This document shows positions 31,571 to 39,461 of a stretch of 64,000 nt of DNA, piece after piece. The first letter of the stretch is position 1; every line of letters starts with the position of its first letter. The DNA comes from Egerieimonas sp900552095. Its GTDB lineage: Bacteria; Bacillota; Clostridia; Lachnospirales; Lachnospiraceae. Location of the stretch: NCBI GenBank assembly GCA_902469965.1, contig CABREP010000002.1:1-64000 (forward strand). The letters run 5' to 3'. The translations under genes and the position numbers were made by a program. The notes below the pieces were generated by a model, which saw only the letters and a list, made by a program, of their open reading frames with translations, was not told where the DNA came from and did not search any database.

Positions 31571-32573
31571 TCTGCTCCTCCTGTTCTTCTTCCTTCTCCC
31601 TTGTTGTTTCCCGTTTTACCAGATGTACCGGGAAAATCTGATCCTTTCCGATCTCCTTCTCTTCTACATAATGAATGATCCGCTCCACCGCTGCCTTTCC
31701 CATCTCATCTATGGGCTGTGCCACCGTCGTCAGCTCCGGCGCAAACATCGTCCCGAATGCCACACCGTCAAAACCGATCAGCTGAACCTCATCCGGAATC
31801 TGCCGGCCCGCTTTTTTCAGTACCTTGCAGATTGCCGCCGCTACCATATCATCACAGGCCATAATCCCGTCCGCCTCCGGCCAGCGCTCCAGGATCTCCT
31901 TTCCCGCCTGCACCCCCGCCTCAAAACTGTACTCACACTCCAGAGTCCGGATCTCCCTTCCATATCTGCGGCAGACCTCCTCATACCCCAGATATCTCTG
32001 GCGGGCACTGGAAAAACGCCTCGGTCCGCACACATTTATGAGCTGTCTGCAGCCGCACCGGATCAGATATTCCGCCGCCAGTTTTCCCCCCTCATAATTA
32101 TCAGCCTGAATACAGGCAATGCCGCAGCTTCTGGGCAGCTGCCGGTCAAGTAAAACCACCGGAATAGCGCTGGCCTTTACATCCTGCTCCACTTCCTCAT
32201 TATTCGTCATCAGGATAATCCCGTCCGCATTCATCTGTACCAGAATGCGGATGCTCTCCCGCTCCTTTTCTGCCCGGTTCTCCGAACAGCACAGCATCAT
32301 CCGATAACCCTGCCGGTATGCTTCTCCCTCTATGGCCTTCGCCATCTCATTAAAAAAAGGGTTCACAATATCCGGCACGATCACCCCGATCACCCGGGAG
32401 GATCTCTTAAAAAGTGCCCTAGCCACCTCGTTTGGTTTGAAACCGGTTTCTTCAATAACTTTCTGCACTCTCCGGCGCTTCTCCTCCTCTACATGTGCCG
32501 TCCCATTCATCACTCTTGATACCGTTGCCGGGGACACCCCGGCCAGCCGGGCCACCTCCCGTATTCCCGCCAT
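31542..32573 (-). CDS. rbsR: LacI family transcriptional regulator, likely RbsR
   Basis: The 343-residue repressor has a LacI-type DNA-binding head (IREVARLAGVSPATVSRVMN, then ETGFKPNEVARAL hinge) and a periplasmic-binding-like effector domain (VIGVIVPDIVNPFF onward to about 320). The overlap with rbsK makes ribose or a ribose derivative the likely effector, an inference. Its promoter carries a dyad just downstream of the -10, so it probably represses itself and rbsK. ATG 32573 has GGGAGTGAG upstream. Confidence 0.85.
   Translation of the reverse strand: MAGIREVARLAGVSPATVSRVMNGTAHVEEEKRRRVQKVIEETGFKPNEVARALFKRSSRVIGVIVPDIVNPFFNEMAKAIEGEAYRQGYRMMLCCSENRAEKERESIRILVQMNADGIILMTNNEEVEQDVKASAIPVVLLDRQLPRSCGIACIQADNYEGGKLAAEYLIRCGCRQLINVCGPRRFSSARQRYLGYEEVCRRYGREIRTLECEYSFEAGVQAGKEILERWPEADGIMACDDMVAAAICKVLKKAGRQIPDEVQLIGFDGVAFGTMFAPELTTVAQPIDEMGKAAVERIIHYVEEKEIGKDQIFPVHLVKRETTREKEEEQEEQNEDFSGGKH
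32439..32450. promoter_or_regulatory. possible second LacI-family operator inside rbsR
   Basis: GAAACCGGTTTC is a perfect 12-bp palindrome of the LacI/GalR operator type, inside the coding sequence for the hinge residues ETGFK. Its centre is about 168 bp from the promoter operator. It could also be a codon coincidence in a conserved protein motif. Confidence 0.35.
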
Positions 32574-32605
32574 ATTTTCTCACTCCCTTCGTCACTGTTT
32601 TCCTT

Positions 32606-32619
32606 TGAAACCCGTTTCA
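32606..32619. promoter_or_regulatory. LacI-family operator at the rbsR promoter
   Basis: TGAAACCCGTTTCA (plus strand) is a dyad with 6-bp arms and a two-base centre. It lies at about +4 to +17 of the predicted rbsR transcript, an ordinary place for a blocking operator. Confidence 0.65.
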
Positions 32620-32629
32620 AGATACTTTT

Positions 32630-32657
32630 ATTATAGCCCCTCCTGTACCACTGTCAA
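32630..32657 (-). promoter_or_regulatory. consensus SigA promoter of rbsR-rbsK
   Basis: On the minus strand TTGACA (32657-32652), 16 bases, TATAAT (32635-32630). Both hexamers are perfect; the operator at 32606-32619 follows immediately. Confidence 0.85.
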
Positions 32658-32756
32658 TCAGCCTCACAAAACTTTTTTCTTTTCGTGATAATGGCTGATT
32701 TCAGGAGGGGTATTTTAGACGATATGCCTAAAGCAGACGCAGCAGTCCCTTCAAAT

Positions 32757-32790
32757 GCAAAAGATACGGAAAAAATTCCGTATCTTTTGC
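32757..32790 (-). terminator. terminator of nrdD
   Basis: A 15-bp perfect stem (32757-32771 with 32776-32790) and a four-base loop stand 24 bp after the nrdD stop. The stem is A+T-rich at its base with TTTT in its 3' arm on both strands, so it may also limit transcription from the opposite side. Confidence 0.8.
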
Positions 32791-32813
32791 ACCTATCATT
32801 CCCACTTTCATAA

Positions 32814-34949
32814 TTACATGGATTTCCTCTCCGCAATCTCCGCCATCTTTGCCTCATTCAGACGGGTATCTCCGTGAACCCTGCTGTAGGAGAGATAGCC
32901 GTTCATCCTGTCAATCTTGGTCAGATTTGTGGATCCGCAGACAGGGCATACATCCATTTCCAATTCCTGATGCCCGCAGTCATCACAGTAAGCCAGAGAA
33001 AGATTTACCCCTTCATAATACCCCAGATCCATCGCCCGGCGGATCAGCGATTTGATTGCCGTCACGTTGTAATCAATGGGATAACGCACATACTGAATCT
33101 TTCCTCCGTTGCACAGTTCCCAGAATCTGCCCTCCAGATCCTGCTTCTCAATGGGGGTGATGTCCTCCGTCACATGACAGTGGAAACTGTTGCTCACATA
33201 GGGACGGTCTGACACTTTATGCACGATCCCGTACATCTTGCGGAACTGCTCCACCTGAAGTCCGCAGAGACTCTCCGCCGGCGTTCCGTAGATTGCATAG
33301 AGAATGTTATCTTCTTTTTTGAATACATTAATCTTATCATTGATATACTGCATTACTTCCAGCGCAAACTGTCCGTCCTCCACCAGGGATTTTCCATTAT
33401 AGAGTTCCTGCAGTTCATTCAGAGCAGTAATGCCAAAAGACGCCGTCATAGGACGCAGCAGCGGCCGGATCTTATCCTGCGGTTTTAAATTGCCGCCGTA
33501 GAAACCGCCTTCGCAGTAAGCCAGAGGATTGGTGGAGGCCCGCATTTCTCCCAGATAATCATAGGTTCTCTTGTGCAGGGAACGGATCATCTCCAGATAG
33601 AAATCCAGCACTTCATAGAAATCCCGGTTCTCAGCTCTTGACTTCGCCAGAATCATGGGCAGATGCAGGCTAACTGCACCGATATTGAACCTTCCCACGA
33701 AAACAGGTACATCATTCTCATCAGCCGGTTCCATTCCTCCCCGCTCATACCAGGGACTTAAGAAAGCCCGGCAGCCCATGGGGCTTATCACCTTGCCATA
33801 TTTTTTGTACATGCTGGAAATATAACCCTCGCCGGTCATGGACAGCCAGTCCGGATACATGGTCTTGGCCGAACATGCCACGCCAGCCTCAAAGACATCC
33901 TCACAGGGACAGCCCTCTCCGTGCAGATTTTTATCATACAGGAAAACGATCTTCGGGAAGAGAACCGGTTTCTTATGTCCCTTCTTCCCCTGTCCCTCCT
34001 TATGAACGTGAAGCAGGGAAATCGTCACCATTTTTTCAAAAAGGCCGGTTCCCAGTCCCAGCGTCACTGTGACAAAGGGATAATCTCCTCTGGAAGAACC
34101 TACCGTATTCAACTTATACTCAATGCCCTGCCAGCCCTGGTCGCAATCCCGGCGCACTTTGTCAAGGGCATATTCCACTGCCTTTTCCTCCCGGCCCTTC
34201 CACTCCGGATCTGCATAGCGCAGGAACTCTTCATAATAATGATCATAACTCTTCTGTGCATAGGGCCCCAGGATCTTATCTACCTCCGGCACTGTAAATC
34301 CTCCGTACTGCTGCGCCGCCGTACTTAAGATAATATCTCCCATCACATCAAAGGCCGTATCCAGGGTCTTGGGTTCATTGTACCACACGTTTCCCATCTC
34401 GAAACCGCCGCGCAGCACATTTGCCACATCAAACAGACAGCAGTTCATAGTATCCAGACGGGCAGACTGATCATGAATGTAAATGTAACCGTCCTTGCAG
34501 GCCTGCAGCTCATTCCGGTTCATAAAGAACTTCCGGTAAAGTTCTTTGTTCAGCTCATTAAAGATCAGGCTGCGCTTGGTCGCCACCAGCGCACTGTCTG
34601 TATTAGCATTGCTCTTATCCCCGATATAGCGGATGGACTGGCTCTTTGTATATACCTCATCCATCATATGGATAAAATCAATTTTGTAGTTCCTGTAATC
34701 CCGATAGCTCTTCGCCACCGCCGGATTTACCTGCTCCAGCGCCCCCTCCACAATGTTGTGCATATCCTGAATGGGAATATCCTTTTTGTTCAGAGATTCC
34801 GCCTTCTCTGTGGCAAAACGACAGATAAACTGTATCTCCTCCTCAGAAAAATGGTACAGGATCCTGGCAGCGGATTTATTTACCGCCCGCACGATCTTCT
34901 CTGCGTTAAAAAGTTCTCTCGTCCCGTCTTTTTTAATAATGTATATCAT
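32814..34949 (-). CDS. nrdD: anaerobic ribonucleoside-triphosphate reductase
   Basis: NrdD makes dNTPs from NTPs without oxygen by a glycyl radical. The 711-residue protein begins with an ATP-cone (about 1-95: IKKDGTRELFNAEKIVRAV), followed by the large alpha/beta barrel. The C-terminus has a four-cysteine zinc site (CDDCGH, CPVCGS) and the radical glycine in RMNGYLSYS. The radical-activating NrdG is not in the window. ATG 34949 has GGAGAGGAATGTT upstream; an upstream GTG at 34973 is unlikely. Two NrdR boxes lie in the leader. Confidence 0.96.
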   Translation of the reverse strand: MIYIIKKDGTRELFNAEKIVRAVNKSAARILYHFSEEEIQFICRFATEKAESLNKKDIPIQDMHNIVEGALEQVNPAVAKSYRDYRNYKIDFIHMMDEVYTKSQSIRYIGDKSNANTDSALVATKRSLIFNELNKELYRKFFMNRNELQACKDGYIYIHDQSARLDTMNCCLFDVANVLRGGFEMGNVWYNEPKTLDTAFDVMGDIILSTAAQQYGGFTVPEVDKILGPYAQKSYDHYYEEFLRYADPEWKGREEKAVEYALDKVRRDCDQGWQGIEYKLNTVGSSRGDYPFVTVTLGLGTGLFEKMVTISLLHVHKEGQGKKGHKKPVLFPKIVFLYDKNLHGEGCPCEDVFEAGVACSAKTMYPDWLSMTGEGYISSMYKKYGKVISPMGCRAFLSPWYERGGMEPADENDVPVFVGRFNIGAVSLHLPMILAKSRAENRDFYEVLDFYLEMIRSLHKRTYDYLGEMRASTNPLAYCEGGFYGGNLKPQDKIRPLLRPMTASFGITALNELQELYNGKSLVEDGQFALEVMQYINDKINVFKKEDNILYAIYGTPAESLCGLQVEQFRKMYGIVHKVSDRPYVSNSFHCHVTEDITPIEKQDLEGRFWELCNGGKIQYVRYPIDYNVTAIKSLIRRAMDLGYYEGVNLSLAYCDDCGHQELEMDVCPVCGSTNLTKIDRMNGYLSYSRVHGDTRLNEAKMAEIAERKSM

Positions 34950-34969
34950 AACATTCCTCTCCGCCCGTA

Positions 34970-35016
34970 ACACAATATCTTGTTTTCTCTTTTTATTTCT
35001 TTTCCATATCTTGTAC
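34970..35016 (-). promoter_or_regulatory. tandem NrdR boxes upstream of nrdD
   Basis: ACACAATATCTTGTTT (34970-34985) matches the NrdR box consensus (ACACwATATaTwGTGT) at about 14 of 16 positions. A second copy with the same core ATATCTTGT lies exactly 31 bp away (core 35006-35014). NrdR boxes typically occur in pairs three helical turns apart and repress ribonucleotide reductase genes. The sites lie between the -10 and the ATG. Confidence 0.75.
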
Positions 35017-35025
35017 GTCCCAGTA

Positions 35026-35034
35026 AGTATAGCA
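35026..35034 (-). promoter_or_regulatory. extended -10 promoter of nrdD
   Basis: The minus strand reads TGCTATACT (35034-35026), a TGn-extended -10 with TATACT. No good -35 is visible 17 bases upstream. The NrdR boxes follow within about 60 bases. Confidence 0.5.
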
Positions 35035-35090
35035 CAGCCCTCCCGGAAAAGAAAGCCTCTATTTCATTTTCGGAAGTTTCACCAAATCTT

Positions 35091-36446
35091 CTATTCTGTC
35101 TGCTCTCTTGTAATATTCTTCAGCCATTTCAGACTCTTATACCGCCAAAAGGAAAAGGGCAGCTTCAAGATCTCATCGCTGGCCAGAAAAACAAAAGTCA
35201 GAGGCACGGAAAACTTCCAGACAAATGCCGCCACAGCTCCGAATAAAATAGAACCGCCCCAAAGCGCCGCCCCATCCAGGATCAAACCGAATCTGGTGTC
35301 TCCTCCGGAACGGAAGACTCCCACCACGAGAACGGTGTTGATACTCTGTCCCACACAGAAATAGGACATAATGTACATCATGTATTTCAGATACTCACTG
35401 GCCTGCGGTGTCAGCGCCAGAAAATGCCGTGCAACAGGGGAGACGCCTAAAACTACCGCACCGCCGCAGAGCCCCAGGATAAAGGAAAGGCGCACGAACC
35501 GTCTGGCATATATTTTTGCCAGATCCTCCTTTCCCTCCCCGATCGTTTTCCCCAGCACCACCGCCGTGGCTCCGGCCACACCGAAAGATACTACCATGGC
35601 CAGCTGCCGCGTTACCTGAACCACGGAGTTTGCCGCCACAGCAGCGCTTCCCATATGTCCCAGGATCGCACTGATCGTGGCCATACCGCTTCCCCAGAGC
35701 AGCTCATTTACCAGAACCGGCATCACATAAAGGCCAAAATCCTTCATCAGCGCTTTCTCTCGGTAAAAAACATTTTTCAGCCGCAGACGCACCACCTGGT
35801 TGCGGCTGTTATGCCAGATTACGATCAGAAGTTCCACAAAACGGGCGATCGTCGTGGCAAGAGCCGCTCCCGCCACGCCCATCCGGGGCATTCCAAGAAG
35901 GCCGAAAATAAAGACGGCATTTAAAATCACATTTACCACCAGCGAAATACTGTAAACCACCGTGGCGATCACCACCTTCTCCACACTCCGCATGATATTC
36001 AGATATACCATTGTCACCGCCGTAAAAAGATAGGAGACAGCCACAATCCGCAGATAGGGCACACCCGCCTGAATAATCTCCTCATCGTTGGTGAAGATCC
36101 GCATCAGGGAAGCCGGCATGATCTCAGCCGCCGCGGTAAAAAGGATGCCTACCACGATGGCGATTCTAAGAGAGATCCCCAGCACCCGCTCAATCGTCTT
36201 CTTATCCTGCCGCCCCCAGTACTGAGCCGTCAGGACTGCAGCCCCTGAAGTAAGGCCAAAAAAGATAAGATTCAAAATAAAATAAACCTGGCCTCCCAGC
36301 GAAGACGCGGAAAGAGCCGTCTCTCCTACTTTTCCCAGCATAATTACATCCGCCGAGGTCACCCCCACGTTAATCAGATTCTGCAAAGCCATAGGCAGAA
36401 CCAGAGCAACAACCATCTTGTAAAACCGTTTCTTTTCCTGATCCAT
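35091..36446 (-). CDS. MATE family multidrug/cation antiporter
   Basis: This 451-residue inner-membrane protein has about twelve hydrophobic segments in two similar halves, as in MatE proteins that export drugs or metabolites in exchange for Na+ or H+. Typical pieces are LPMALQNLINVGVTSADVIM at about 16-35 and the matching second-half VNELLWGSGMATISAILGHMG. The substrate cannot be inferred. ATG 36446 follows GAGGAGAAACAG. The gene is on its own, with nrdD downstream. Confidence 0.9.
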   Translation of the reverse strand: MDQEKKRFYKMVVALVLPMALQNLINVGVTSADVIMLGKVGETALSASSLGGQVYFILNLIFFGLTSGAAVLTAQYWGRQDKKTIERVLGISLRIAIVVGILFTAAAEIMPASLMRIFTNDEEIIQAGVPYLRIVAVSYLFTAVTMVYLNIMRSVEKVVIATVVYSISLVVNVILNAVFIFGLLGMPRMGVAGAALATTIARFVELLIVIWHNSRNQVVRLRLKNVFYREKALMKDFGLYVMPVLVNELLWGSGMATISAILGHMGSAAVAANSVVQVTRQLAMVVSFGVAGATAVVLGKTIGEGKEDLAKIYARRFVRLSFILGLCGGAVVLGVSPVARHFLALTPQASEYLKYMMYIMSYFCVGQSINTVLVVGVFRSGGDTRFGLILDGAALWGGSILFGAVAAFVWKFSVPLTFVFLASDEILKLPFSFWRYKSLKWLKNITREQTE

Positions 36447-36470
36447 CTGTTTCTCCTCATTTACTCAGAA

Positions 36471-36519
36471 AGAGGCTGCCGGAAAATACTCTCTTCCTGC
36501 GTATTTCCCAGCAGCTTCT
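36471..36519 (-). terminator. terminator of the zinc-ribbon protein gene
   Basis: A long imperfect stem (AGAGGCTGCCGGAAAATAC with GTATTTCCCAGCAGCTTCT) around an 11-base loop is followed on the minus strand by TTTCTGAG. It lies 38 bp after the stop at 36558. Confidence 0.6.
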
Positions 36520-36557
36520 TCCCGTTTGTTTCTATCCTGTTTCTGTGTTACAGCTCA

Positions 36558-37325
36558 TCAGCAGGTGGTATCTACCGTAAAAATCAGGCTTGCCTCCCCT
36601 TCGATCTCAAGGCGTGCTCCCTGATACAGCCTGAGATTATTCAGCTGATGTGTGCCCGCCTTTTTGGAGGTACTCTCCAAGCCCATAATGTATTTGCGAA
36701 GGTAAAGGCCGTTTTCCTTATCTTCCAGCGCCAGCCTGGAAGTTCCCTCTTCCTCAGCTGTGACCACCTGGTAACATCCCTCCGGCAGATCTTCTCCTAT
36801 AAGATACTGTCCCGGCTCCAGTTCCCAGGCCATTCCCTCCTGGCCGCTCTCCGGTATCCTTCCGATCTCGCTGTAAAGGGTGTTATCCAGCACTTCTACT
36901 TCTGTCTGCTCCACGTTCACAGAGGTAGTCCACTCCTCCTGGCTCTCCTCCTTCTCTCTGGCGCCAAAGAATCCTAACGGCACAAGCACCAGTACCAGCA
37001 CAAGCGTTACAGCCAGAATCAGGAAGAGTCCTTTATTTTTATTCCGGTACGGTCTTCCGCCCCGAACTGCAGAAGTATAAGTTTCCGCTCTTTTCCGCGC
37101 CGCCTTCTGCCAGCTGTCTGCCAGGGTGGCAGAATTCTTCTTTTCCTTTCCCGCATCTGCAGTCTCCTGCGGTTCCGCCGTTTTCTGCCGTGTTTCCGTC
37201 CCCGTATCGGGAACGCGATTCTCATTCAGCCGATAATCCGCCGTTCTTCTGGTATAATCCATCCCGCAGTCGCTGCACCGGCCTTCCCGTATCTTTCCTC
37301 CGCAAAGCTGACATCTTGTCTCCAT
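36558..37325 (-). CDS. membrane protein with N-terminal zinc ribbon, unknown function
   Basis: I do not recognise the family. The 255-residue protein begins with a compact zinc ribbon (CQLCGG and CSDCG, Cys5/8 and about 16/19), has a charged linker, one membrane segment (about 99-121) and a C-terminal domain of about 130 residues rich in strands (EPGQYLIGEDLPEGCYQVV onward), ending with a cysteine pair. Zinc ribbon inside and beta-domain outside resembles a surface or sensor protein. ATG 37325 has GAAGGAGGGAACGGG upstream. It is transcribed away from asnA. Confidence 0.7.
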   Translation of the reverse strand: METRCQLCGGKIREGRCSDCGMDYTRRTADYRLNENRVPDTGTETRQKTAEPQETADAGKEKKNSATLADSWQKAARKRAETYTSAVRGGRPYRNKNKGLFLILAVTLVLVLVLVPLGFFGAREKEESQEEWTTSVNVEQTEVEVLDNTLYSEIGRIPESGQEGMAWELEPGQYLIGEDLPEGCYQVVTAEEEGTSRLALEDKENGLYLRKYIMGLESTSKKAGTHQLNNLRLYQGARLEIEGEASLIFTVDTTC

Positions 37326-37419
37326 CCCGTTCCCTCCTTCGCGCTTTTTCTCCTGTCTATAGCATATCTGCCACCGGGTCATTTGTCAATATCGCGCCGG
37401 CCTGCGGCAAAACTTTTTC

Positions 37420-37447
37420 TTGCATATTTTCTGCTTTCGGTTATAAT
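37420..37447 (+). promoter_or_regulatory. SigA promoter of asnA
   Basis: TTGCAT (37420-37425), 16 bases, TATAAT (37442-37447). Confidence 0.7.
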
Positions 37448-37486
37448 GGAAACATCGTTTTAATAAACCAAACAGGAGGGATGTAT

Positions 37487-38497
37487 ATGGAACATTTAAT
37501 GATTCCGGAGGGTTATCAGTCTGCTCTGAATCTTCACGATACCCAGCAGGCCATTAAGACCGTTAAAGACTTTTTTCAGCAGAATCTGGTGCAGCGCCTG
37601 AATCTGCTCCGCGTTTCCGCTCCCCTTTTCGTCACCCCCGAGTCCGGGCTTAACGACAACTTAAACGGAGTAGAACGCCCCGTCAGTTTCGGAATCCGGG
37701 AAAAGGACGACGCTCCTGCAGAGATCGTCCACTCTCTGGCCAAATGGAAACGATACGCCCTGAAAAAATACGGTTTTTCTTTCGGTGAAGGTCTCTACAC
37801 TGATATGAATGCGATCCGCCGCGATGAAGACACCGACAATATCCACTCCATCTATGTGGATCAGTGGGACTGGGAAAAGATCATCCGAAAAGAAGACCGC
37901 ACCGTGGAGACTCTTCAGGAGGCGGTCCGCACCGTATATAAATGTCTGAAGAAAACAGAAAAATTTATGTCGATCCAGTATGATTACATTGAAGAGATCC
38001 TGCCGAAGGAAATCTTCTTTATCACCTCCCAGGAACTGGAAGACCGGTATCCGAATCTCACCCCGAAAGAAAGAGAATATCGGATCTGCAAAGAAAAAGG
38101 AGCCGTTTTCATCATGCAGATCGGAGATCTCCTCACTTCCGGCATTCCCCACGACGGCCGTGCTCCCGATTACGACGACTGGGCTTTAAACGGCGATATT
38201 CTGGTCTATTATCCAATTCTGGACATTGCGCTGGAACTGTCCTCCATGGGAATCCGTGTAGATGAAAACTCACTGGCGGAACAGCTGAAAAAATCCGGCT
38301 GCGAAGACCGGGCCAAACTGCCCTTCCAGAAGGCTGTGCTGGAAAAAGAACTGCCCTACACCATCGGCGGAGGCATCGGTCAGTCCCGTATCTGTATGTT
38401 CTACCTGCGCAAGGCTCATATTGGAGAAGTGCAGTGTTCTCTGTGGCCAGAATGGACAGAAGAAGAATGCAGAAAAAACGGCATTCAGCTTCTGTAA
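37487..38497 (+). CDS. asnA: aspartate-ammonia ligase
   Basis: AsnA makes asparagine from aspartate, ammonia and ATP. The 336 residues show the class II synthetase-like core: GVERPVSFGIREKDDAP (near 63), HSLAKWKRYAL, the DMNAIRRDE loop, and a final GGGIGQSRICMFYL motif. The ATG at 37487 lies six bases after GGAGGG; ATG 37481 touches that site. The glutamine-dependent AsnB is also encoded in this window (60231-62084), so the organism has both asparagine routes. Confidence 0.95.
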   Translation: MEHLMIPEGYQSALNLHDTQQAIKTVKDFFQQNLVQRLNLLRVSAPLFVTPESGLNDNLNGVERPVSFGIREKDDAPAEIVHSLAKWKRYALKKYGFSFGEGLYTDMNAIRRDEDTDNIHSIYVDQWDWEKIIRKEDRTVETLQEAVRTVYKCLKKTEKFMSIQYDYIEEILPKEIFFITSQELEDRYPNLTPKEREYRICKEKGAVFIMQIGDLLTSGIPHDGRAPDYDDWALNGDILVYYPILDIALELSSMGIRVDENSLAEQLKKSGCEDRAKLPFQKAVLEKELPYTIGGGIGQSRICMFYLRKAHIGEVQCSLWPEWTEEECRKNGIQLL

Positions 38498-38510
38498 TGC
38501 GAAGACCGTA

Positions 38511-38552
38511 AAAAGGTGTGTGAACAGACTTTTTTGTTCACACACCTTTTTT
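38511..38552. terminator. bidirectional terminator between asnA and the corrinoid operon
   Basis: Stem AAAAGGTGTGTGAACA (38511-38526) with its complement (38535-38550), eight-base loop, followed by TT and preceded by A-runs; it can end asnA and the opposing DUF3592 genes. Confidence 0.9.
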
Positions 38553-38578
38553 CAATTCAATATCCATCAAACGCTTCT

Positions 38579-38969
38579 TTACGTTCCTGCAGATGCCAGC
38601 GCAATGCCAATACAAATGAGAATGGGTATCGCTCCCATAAAGCCAAAAACGAGGCTCAGCACCCGATAGCTTCTATTATCATATCCCAGAATATAAGACT
38701 GTCCCGGTTTGCGGGGATTGTAGAGGATTTCCACCTCCGCCCCTTTCTGCGGCATCTGCCTGGAAAAGGAAGTCCACCTGATATTCATAAGCAGGAAAAT
38801 ACCGGATTCTCAGACTTCCCTGCGTGGAAGCCTCATAACCGACGATCACCGCCCGGGCGCTTTTTGTACATCTCTTCTTCTGATTTCCCAAAAGAATCTC
38901 CAGCACCAGTGCCGGAATGAGAAATGCCGCCCCCAGCCCACAAAGCGTCAGTACCAAACCCAATTCCAT
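38579..38969 (-). pseudogene. frameshifted DUF3592-type membrane protein
   Basis: The gene starts with a good ribosome site (GGGAGGAAAAGAAG) and a membrane segment (MELGLVLTLCGLGAAFLIPALV in two parts), then reads YFPAYEYQVDF, a normal DUF3592 strand. The frame then changes near 38775. The continuation QMPQKGAEVEILYNPRKP and a second membrane segment (VFGFMGAIPILICIGIALA) lie in another frame down to 38579. About a dozen expected residues between the two parts are missing, so a small deletion probably caused the shift. A sequencing error is possible. It follows the intact DUF3592 gene by 15 bp. Confidence 0.7.
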
Positions 38970-38984
38970 CTTCTTTTCCTCCCG

Positions 38985-39440
38985 TCACATTTTCCAGAAT
39001 ACAAAAACAGCCAGTCCGGCTACGAAAATCCCCATCAGAGTTTTGCACAGATTTGCCAGAATACTCCCCGCTGCCTGTTCTCTCAAAATTGCAATATTTC
39101 TCTTCTTATCATAATAAAAGATCACCGGACGCCCTCCTTCCTCTTTCCGAAATTTTTCTTTCCAGAACCGCCTGCTGTGTCTGGTCAGATTCCACTTTTT
39201 GGTGGTCGGCACCCGAATTTGTTCTCCGTTTTCTTCCAGTTCCACAAAGAAAGTATACTCTGTATAATCTCCGCCTCCTCTCGGCATCCATCCGCCCCCG
39301 GTCTTTTTCAGCGCGATGATTCTCCCCTGTCTGAGGTTTTCTGATCTTTGTACCTGAAACATCAGGACCCACGCCTTCACACTTTCCTCCAGCATGATCC
39401 AGCTTCCCAGAAGACACATCCCTATGATCAAAAATTTCAT
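38985..39440 (-). CDS. DUF3592-like small membrane protein
   Basis: The 151-residue protein has a hydrophobic segment at each end (about 4-24 and 131-149) and between them a beta-rich domain with YTEYTFFVELEENGEQIRV, and a final VIFYYDKKRNIAILRE. This order (anchor, DUF3592 core, anchor) is typical of DUF3592 proteins, whose function is not known. It lies 21 bp after the ATPase gene with a GGAGGAGAAAAA ribosome site, so it appears to belong to the corrinoid operon. Link to corrinoids is inferred from position only. Confidence 0.65.
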   Translation of the reverse strand: MKFLIIGMCLLGSWIMLEESVKAWVLMFQVQRSENLRQGRIIALKKTGGGWMPRGGGDYTEYTFFVELEENGEQIRVPTTKKWNLTRHSRRFWKEKFRKEEGGRPVIFYYDKKRNIAILREQAAGSILANLCKTLMGIFVAGLAVFVFWKM

Positions 39441-39461
39441 TTTTTCTCCTCCGCCGCAAAA

